64,000 bases of DNA from Pseudoalteromonas sp. FUC4 (lineage in GTDB: Bacteria; Pseudomonadota; Gammaproteobacteria; Enterobacterales; Alteromonadaceae), in NCBI RefSeq assembly GCF_008370255.1, contig NZ_SEUI01000002.1, forward strand, positions 1 through 64,000, in the 5' to 3' direction. Shown here piece after piece: positions 58,898 through 64,000 of the stretch (the first letter of the stretch is position 1; each line of letters begins with the position of its first letter). A program made the translations under genes and the position numbers. The notes below the pieces were generated by a model. It was not told the origin of the DNA. It worked only from the letters and a program-made list of their open reading frames with translations, and made no database searches.

Positions 58898-59905
58898 ATG
58901 ATTCTAAAAGATAAAACCCTCATCAACAGCAACTCATCTAAAATACAAGCAGGTCAAAAGCAAGAGCTCGACGTTGCCTTTTATTTACGCCGCGCCTTTA
59001 AAGATCATAGTCAGGTATTTGTGTTTAACGATGTAAAATTTAAACACAATGGCGAAACCGCACAAATAGACCACCTAATCGCATACACCTATGGCTTTAT
59101 TCTTATCGAATCTAAAAGCATTACAGGCGAAGTAACGATTAATGAACATCAAGAATGGAGTCGCAGTTATCGTGGTAACTGGCAAGGTATGCCATCGCCA
59201 ATAAAACAGGTTGAATTACAACTAGAACTATTAAAAAGCCTAATGCGCGACAATGCACCTAACCTACTCACTAAATTATTTGGCAAGCTGCAACAGGGTT
59301 TTGGTGGCAGAGAGTGGCATAGTATTTGTGCAATATCGAGCAATGCCATTATCAATCGAGAAAACACACCAAAAGCAATTGAAGATCGATTGGTTAAATC
59401 AGAATTTATAACTGATAAATTACTCGAAATAATGAAGCTTCCTGCGTCTAAACCTAATGCGCTTCATCTTTTTACAACAAACGTTCGACCTTGGTTCAGT
59501 GAAGAAACACTCGATAGAATTTGCCAGTTTATTTTAGATCAAAATATATCACCTAACTTACAAGAGCCTTCATATGTACCTGCAGAAATAAGCGAATCAG
59601 AATCTGTATACGATGAGAGCTTAATAGCGACTAAGCAAGCCATTACTGAACAAGTAAAAACTGATCTAATCAAAGAGATAACATTAGCTTGTAAGCAATG
59701 TAATAGCTCGACCAATTTGCAGCCTCTTTCTGGGCGCTATGGCTACTTTGTAAAATGCGGTAATTGCAGTACAAACACACCAATGAAATCACCATGCCCT
59801 GAGTGCTCAAGCATCAATACTAAAACAAGCAAACGTAAAGAAAATTACTCTTTAATATGCAAAGATTGTGAGATAAGTACGCCTATTAAGCTTTCGCATT
59901 TGTAG
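58898..59905 (+). CDS. NERD-domain nuclease-related protein with C-terminal zinc ribbons
   Basis: A 335-aa cytoplasmic protein. The NERD domain (about 20-140) has AQIDHLIAYTYGFILIESKS, the Asp...ExK pattern of the PD-(D/E)xK-like fold, and QEWSRSYRGNWQGMPSPIKQ. The C-terminus has three or four CxxC knuckles (CKQCNSS, CGNCSTN, CPECSS, CKDC), suggesting nucleic-acid binding. ATG 58898 has AAAGGA upstream; TTG 58883 would be an extension. The stop codon lies inside a dispersed repeat unit, so the original C-terminus may have been different. Function unknown. Confidence 0.82.
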   Translation: MILKDKTLINSNSSKIQAGQKQELDVAFYLRRAFKDHSQVFVFNDVKFKHNGETAQIDHLIAYTYGFILIESKSITGEVTINEHQEWSRSYRGNWQGMPSPIKQVELQLELLKSLMRDNAPNLLTKLFGKLQQGFGGREWHSICAISSNAIINRENTPKAIEDRLVKSEFITDKLLEIMKLPASKPNALHLFTTNVRPWFSEETLDRICQFILDQNISPNLQEPSYVPAEISESESVYDESLIATKQAITEQVKTDLIKEITLACKQCNSSTNLQPLSGRYGYFVKCGNCSTNTPMKSPCPECSSINTKTSKRKENYSLICKDCEISTPIKLSHL

Positions 59906-60017
59906 GTGCGATTTTATATCGCGCTTTGGCTTTTAAATAAGACCAAGCAAAACACCTGTAGGCGCCCAGCTTGCTCGCGCGAAAAGCTATAGGCGGGAGT
60001 TTACCTCGCGCTTTTTG
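59901..60017 (+). repeat. Three-unit dispersed repeat, copy 2
   Basis: Almost identical to 58700-58826: units taggtgcgattttatatcgc, taggcgcccagcttgctcgc and taggcgggagtttacctcgc with the same spacers. It begins inside the last codons of the NERD gene and supplies its TAG stop. Confidence 0.75.
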
Positions 60018-60025
60018 TTTGTAAT

Positions 60026-61159
60026 TTAAAATATATGCGCTTTCAAAGGTTTTTTTAACCTCTGAGAATATTCACGATTAAGATTAGGAAATTGCTTATA
60101 CATCATCTTTTTTAATTGCTTTTCAGATAGCTTATTACAGAGAGATTCTTGCTCAGCAAGCATTATATTCTTAAGTAACGATCGCCCTGCTCGAGTATCC
60201 ATTAAAAAGTAAATTGCAGCCCAACTGCTTGCATACAACTTACTGGTATCACCTTTTTTCCACGAGTTATCCAAACCCACTAACGAATCAATTAAAAATA
60301 CACTTTTAGTAATATTGTTATTTTTCGTCCATGAACTATTCGGCTCAACAATAACTGTTTGCATATTATTTTTAGTAAACTCAAAGTATTCTGCAAATCC
60401 CTCATTAAACCATCTCGGGGTGTAGCCTAAGACCGCTTTATTAATAGCGTGCACTGCCTCGTGTACCGCAGTTCGCATTGCACTGTGTGCATTATCATAA
60501 TGAATAAAAGCAGAATTACTCGCGTGAAAATACATACCCGCAGTGTTTGTAGGGTCACCTCCGCGTTGCTTAATTGCGGCCTCATAAGCGCGGCGCGTAG
60601 GCAATACCGTTAAATTAAGCTTTACCTTTTTAAGTGCATGCACGCCAATAATCTGTCCGTATACTTTAAATACAGTATTGAGTTTTATGCGTAACTCTTG
60701 GTTAAATGACGAAGGTAAATTAGGCGTATTTAAAGTGAGGTCAAAGTAATCTAGCGGTTCAATAAAACCAGTATCGTAAGTTGCTACCGCAAAATCCGGT
60801 TTTTTATCACTAAAGTGCGGCACACCGTCACTGTCCGTCCACGTAAATATATCGCCATTACGCTTATATTTAACCTTTCCCAACGATACATCCACGCAGC
60901 GTGTATTGTTAGCTTGCGATAAATGATTATCGGCAGGTACTGATACATTTTGTAAAGTTGCCGAGCTTACATTTTTAAGCTGTTTAGTTGTTAACGGTTC
61001 AGTAGTTACCTGCGACGATAAACTACTATAAATTCGTTTAACCTCGCCTATAGGATCATGATAATTAAATACCCGCCCAGTAAAATGATTAGCAATGAGC
61101 GCCGATGCAATTAGCAGCACAAAAAATACAAACACCACACGTAATTTTGTTTTAAACAT
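60026..61159 (-). CDS. Membrane-anchored peptidase-MA-like metalloprotease with DUF4124
   Basis: About 377 aa. An N-terminal membrane anchor or signal (VVFVFFVLLIASALIANHF) is followed by a DUF4124-type strand (IFTWTDSDGVPHFSDKKP). A zinc metalloprotease core has AVHEAVHAINKAV (HExxH) and WFNEGFAEYFEF with the third ligand Glu, as in the peptidase-MA/DUF1570 group. Predicted periplasmic. The gene starts right after the stop of the upstream secreted protein gene (TAAAGATG), so the two form an operon. A GTG at 61180 would add seven residues. Confidence 0.82.
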   Translation of the reverse strand: MFKTKLRVVFVFFVLLIASALIANHFTGRVFNYHDPIGEVKRIYSSLSSQVTTEPLTTKQLKNVSSATLQNVSVPADNHLSQANNTRCVDVSLGKVKYKRNGDIFTWTDSDGVPHFSDKKPDFAVATYDTGFIEPLDYFDLTLNTPNLPSSFNQELRIKLNTVFKVYGQIIGVHALKKVKLNLTVLPTRRAYEAAIKQRGGDPTNTAGMYFHASNSAFIHYDNAHSAMRTAVHEAVHAINKAVLGYTPRWFNEGFAEYFEFTKNNMQTVIVEPNSSWTKNNNITKSVFLIDSLVGLDNSWKKGDTSKLYASSWAAIYFLMDTRAGRSLLKNIMLAEQESLCNKLSEKQLKKMMYKQFPNLNREYSQRLKKPLKAHIF

Positions 61160-61161
61160 CT

Positions 61162-61647
61162 TTATGGGCGCCCTTGCCACTGTGCTTCAAACAACTCTTT
61201 TTGCTTACCCCGATACTCGCTACACCATACAAAGTCGGCCGACTTCATCCCTTTCTTACGGCAACGTTTGGGCAATTTATAAAATTTTGACCAAGCATCA
61301 AGCTTAGCGGCATCTTTATAGCTATCGCTATGCAAAGACATGTTTGATACTTTTTGATTGAGTAACCAATTGCTATTAGGCGTACGATTTGGGGTAGAAG
61401 AAGTAGCCTGATAAGCACTACCACTCATTTTAGGCTTACTGCAGTGATTAGCAAGTAAGGTAAATAGCGCTTTATCGCGTGCAGTTAAACGCTCACCTTC
61501 TTTATTACTGTAGCCACTTCTAAATTGAGAGCGAATAGCTTCGCGCTGCTTTTTAATGCTATCGCATTGGGCTTGTGTGTAAGCATCACCAGCTTGAGGA
61601 AAAGTTGTAAATACGCTAATAAATACCAGTAAAATCCATTTAATCAT
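61162..61647 (-). CDS. Secreted hypothetical protein
   Basis: A 161-aa protein with a signal peptide (IKWILLVFISVFTTFPQAG, cleavage near residue 20). A basic, cysteine-containing mature part follows (QCDSIKKQREAIRSQF; CRKKGMKSADFVWCSEYRGK) with an even number of cysteines suited to periplasmic disulfides. I do not recognise a family. It is translationally close-coupled to the metalloprotease-like gene downstream and may act with it. Confidence 0.7.
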   Translation of the reverse strand: MIKWILLVFISVFTTFPQAGDAYTQAQCDSIKKQREAIRSQFRSGYSNKEGERLTARDKALFTLLANHCSKPKMSGSAYQATSSTPNRTPNSNWLLNQKVSNMSLHSDSYKDAAKLDAWSKFYKLPKRCRKKGMKSADFVWCSEYRGKQKELFEAQWQGRP

Positions 61648-61758
61648 TATTCATTCCCTGAATTAAAGCTTTAAAATAGTGTACCTATAAATGTGAAAAA
61701 ACACATCAATATTACTAATCCCAAAAGTAAAAATTAAACCACCACACTCCACAAAACC

Positions 61759-61920
61759 GTAGGTGCGATTTTATATCGCACTTTCTCTTTAGTAACTAGC
61801 CCATTACCTCAATCAACGCTACAAAGCCCGCCTAAACACCTGCAGGCGCTCAGCTTGCTCGCGCGAAAAGCGAAGCTTTTAAAATAATTTACTTATATCG
61901 CATTGGCGACGGCAACCAAA
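61759..61920 (+). repeat. Dispersed repeat block, copy 3 (divergent)
   Basis: Contains taggtgcgattttatatcgc near 61760 and aggcgctcagcttgctcgc near 61843, followed by gaaaagcgaagcttttaaaa and an atatcgcattggcgacggc tail. The tail recurs at 62233-62283. Confidence 0.65.
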
Positions 61921-62127
61921 GAGAAGTAACCGCCGACTTCTCTTTGGAATCACACGGCGCCCCTCAATTTCACTTATCCTTAAACAAATAATTAATATGA
62001 ACGTAAACGCGATGAAAGCACAACTTTCACATCCCTGTACGCTGCCCAGTTCGGGTATCCCTACCCTCTCGTTCAAAACTACGTTTTTCACCCATTTACA
62101 AGCATCGCTTTCCTCGAATCCATGCAA
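61879..62127 (-). other. Short ORF-like stretch inside repeat region, probably not a gene
   Basis: An 82-codon open stretch (HGFEESDACKWVKNVVLNER, then VGIPELGSVQGCESC) lies between two repeat tails and ends within one of them. The sequence looks like repeat-derived DNA that is often called as a hypothetical protein in this genus. There is no Shine-Dalgarno and no domain. Confidence 0.35.
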
Positions 62128-62203
62128 GGTAATTACTCATTAATTATGTGTTTGCAGGTGAAGTTGAAAGGGGGAAATGTCTGAACAGCGGCCTTAAAAT
62201 TTA

Positions 62204-62283
62204 CTGTAGGCGCTCAGCTTGCTTGCGCGAAAAGCGAAGCTTTTAAAATAATTTACAAATATCGCATTGGCGATGGCAACAAA
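62204..62283 (+). repeat. Dispersed repeat block, copy 4
   Basis: Unit taggcgctcagcttgcttgc at 62207, then gaaaagcgaagcttttaaaa and the atatcgcattggcgatggc tail, nearly identical to the right part of copy 3. Confidence 0.7.
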
Positions 62284-62334
62284 GGGGCGCATAGCGCCAT
62301 GTGTTCATTCTTGAAATACATTATTTCAATAGCT

Positions 62335-63053
62335 TTATATACCTGAAAATTCTTTCATCCATTTTAAAACAGACTCTTTATTTGGCGTGTAGTAACTTAA
62401 ATGCGGTAAACCTATTATTGCCGTTGACCTACCATTAATATTAGCTTTGAAACCATAACATTGCCTCTCTCCATGCCCTGCTGGAATAGTTTCAAAAGTA
62501 TTTAAATTACTTTCATCACAGTACATCGATTTTAAAAAGCCAAACGGTGAGTGAAGTTTGCCATTACCAAAAGTGATGATTACTTTTGGTTTCACTATTT
62601 CTATAACAGCTTGATGAAAAGGCCAAAAAGTACCTGCAAAGCCAAAGTTATAATCCTCGTGAGAGGATGATTTTGAAGTGGTAAAAATTAAGTTGCTAGC
62701 GCATACATCAGCTACACTTTGACCCAGTCCTTCAAGTAAACCTTGAATTCGCTTTTGAAGTGGGGCGGAACCTTTTGCATATTTATTGTTGCCTTGCTTA
62801 GAAGTCGATTTCTTTTTGGGCTTTTCCCATTCTTCATCTAAAAAGGCATTACTCGTGCGAACTAGTGTATCTGCCATAAAATTACCTAACTTGCATTCAC
62901 CAGAACCACCAGGGTTTAAACCTAATAAATACACATCTCCTTTTTAAAGGTTTCATGCGAGCTATAAATCCCCTCACCAAAGCGGTTATATAAATGACCA
63001 AATTGCTGTGTAGCTATGCCTAGCAGCTGTTCCTTCTTAATCCCTATATCCAT
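62335..63053 (-). pseudogene. Uracil-DNA-glycosylase-like protein gene, frameshifted once near the 5' end
   Basis: The protein carries YLLGLNPGGS and a C-terminal GLPHLSYYTP, the two active-site motif positions of the uracil-DNA glycosylase superfamily, with PKVIITFGNGK between them. From ATG 63053 (AGGAA upstream) the frame reads MDIGIKKEQLLGIATQQFGH and onward to SSHETFKK. One more A at the five-A run (62941-62945 on the plus strand) is needed to enter GDVYLLGLNPGG. The open part (GTG 62934) is 199 aa; the restored gene is ~239 aa. Either a recent loss of function or a sequence error. Confidence 0.72.
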
Positions 63054-63182
63054 ATTTATTCCTTTTTTCCTAGTAAGACTTTATTGCAGGGTATGATTTA
63101 TACATTAAAAAAATGTAATAAACTAATTAAATGTCGAGAGTACTAACTGTGAAATTGTCTTAGCACCAACCTTAAAATTAGC

Positions 63183-63222
63183 TGTAGGCGCGAAGCTTGC
63201 TCGCGCGAAAAGCGAAGATTTT
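63183..63222 (+). repeat. Dispersed repeat block, copy 5 (short)
   Basis: Single unit taggcgcgaagcttgctcgc followed by gaaaagcgaagattttaaat; it ends at the stop of the NERD gene at 63221. Confidence 0.6.
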
Positions 63223-64000
63223 AAATTGCCTTACTATCGTTTAAGGCTCGCTGCACCACTTGATAGCAAATAGCACGCTGCTGCTCTTGATTTAAGCTAA
63301 CTTGTCGCATTGAAAGGATCGTTTTAACTATTTGTTTATGAGAAACGATTGGAAAGGTTGGTCTCTGCTTTAGTTCCACAAACCAACCAGGAAAGCATAA
63401 AACAGGTAAAACCGGAGTATTAAAACCGGTTGATTCATAAAGCCATTTATTCACCCAATTAGCTTGATTTTGAGCTTGCTCTAACGGCTTACTTTCAAAC
63501 CAAGAAGGAAATGCTAAATGGTTATTCTCAAATTTAACTTTGTAATTTGTATCGTCTTTTATTCGTTTATGTCTGCCTTTGGTTTCAATAGCAAATATTC
63601 CATTTGGCCCAACAACTAAATGGTCAATATTAAAACCATCTGCTTGTATATCATGAAATACCTGATAACCGTGTGACTGTAATTCTATAAGCTCTGAAGC
63701 AACTGCTAATTCTGCATCACGTCCTAGTTTTAGCTTTATTAAGTCGTTAGATTTAACCCAAAGCTTTCGTGCCACATACGTTAGTCCCAATGCGATCACG
63801 ATAATTAAAAAGTAATTGAGCTTGCCGCTGGCAAACATTTCAGCAATTCCTTTCAAAGCAAAAGGCATGGTGACTATCAAAGCAGACAAAAAGACTAAGC
63901 CTATTACATCTAAAACTTTATCATTAACTTGTTCATTAAGTGTCTGCGCTGCAACACGTTTAAGCTTTTTACGATCTACAGGTAGTTTTGCATTCTTCTG
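63221..64000 (-). CDS. NERD-domain membrane protein, partial (5' end outside window)
   Basis: The frame stays open from 63221 to the window edge, so at least 259 codons are coding and the start lies beyond 64000. The visible part has a basic N-terminal region (KLPVDRKKLKRVAAQTLNEQ), two hydrophobic segments (VLDVIGLVFLSALIVTMPFA; LNYFLIIVIALGLTYVARKL), then a NERD domain (LGRDAELAVASELIEL; FNIDHLVVGPNGIFAIETKG) with the Asp...Glu-x-Lys pattern. Likely a membrane-tethered nuclease-related protein; function unknown. Confidence 0.82.
   Translation of the reverse strand, partial: QKNAKLPVDRKKLKRVAAQTLNEQVNDKVLDVIGLVFLSALIVTMPFALKGIAEMFASGKLNYFLIIVIALGLTYVARKLWVKSNDLIKLKLGRDAELAVASELIELQSHGYQVFHDIQADGFNIDHLVVGPNGIFAIETKGRHKRIKDDTNYKVKFENNHLAFPSWFESKPLEQAQNQANWVNKWLYESTGFNTPVLPVLCFPGWFVELKQRPTFPIVSHKQIVKTILSMRQVSLNQEQQRAICYQVVQRALNDSKAI

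Noticed and set aside
58441..63222. CRISPR array
   Set aside because: The repeats are degenerate, irregularly spaced, in both orientations and without unique spacers or cas genes.

Overview
The window reads as chromosomal DNA of a marine gammaproteobacterium of the Alteromonadales, most likely Pseudoalteromonas. The 5' end of a 16S rRNA gene lies at the left edge. The core cluster ndk-rlmN-pilF-rodZ-ispG-hisS-yfgM-bamB-der is in the usual gammaproteobacterial order. AT-rich coding, a large TonB-dependent receptor, a YeiH/LysR pair and a DASH cryptochrome fit the same group. The assignment rests on recognition, not on a database search.

Layout. 1-900: 16S rRNA 5' part with leader, boxA and tandem promoters, all leftward. 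1.0-5.3 kb: TonB-dependent receptor, a metallophosphoesterase and a YfhL-type ferredoxin. 5.5-17.4 kb: an accessory island. It holds a leftward module (WYL regulator, second FtsZ-like protein, cyclic-phosphate-processing REC-like protein, and a small ORF ending in an FtsZ C-terminal-peptide motif). It also holds a caspase-like protein and the wreck of a type I restriction-modification operon (hsdM and hsdR broken, hsdS missing). Two intact DUF262 (GmrSD-type) genes sit inside that wreck. The island ends in a hipA that has lost its start and is joined to the hsdR remnant. 17.7-21.1 kb: LysR regulator, EamA transporter, tRNA-modifying TrhP. 21.3-32.2 kb: the core cluster, covering nucleotide metabolism, rRNA/tRNA methylation, type IV pilus assembly, cell shape, isoprenoid synthesis, tRNA charging, outer-membrane assembly and ribosome assembly. 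32.2-58.4 kb: mostly single metabolic, regulatory and stress genes (DUF885 peptidase, cryptochrome, YeiH, two GSTs, two MDR oxidoreductases, AnmK, chemoreceptor, RecQ, Ndh, DUF2235 hydrolase). 58.4-64 kb: a repeat-rich stretch with two NERD-domain proteins, a secreted metalloprotease-like protein and a uracil-DNA-glycosylase-like gene.

Broken genes. Several accessory genes carry lesions. Most recognised frameshifts are one-base losses in runs of A or T (hsdM twice, hsdR three times, the zf-TFIIB-like gene, the UDG-like gene); in-frame stops occur in hsdM, an HNH gene and a small membrane protein gene. Core genes with equally long A-runs are intact, which argues for biological decay, but sequence error is not excluded.

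Most interesting. The WYL / FtsZ-like / cREC module is the best candidate for an undescribed system: the FtsZ-like protein keeps the GTP-binding signature and the T7-loop aspartates, sits next to defence-type genes and lies behind an attenuator-like hairpin. Also notable are the intact DUF262 pair in the position of hsdS, a perfect 28-bp palindrome upstream of the hsd-associated small gene, a PilF with a C-terminal double LysM extension, and a DUF2235 hydrolase with a lectin-like tail.
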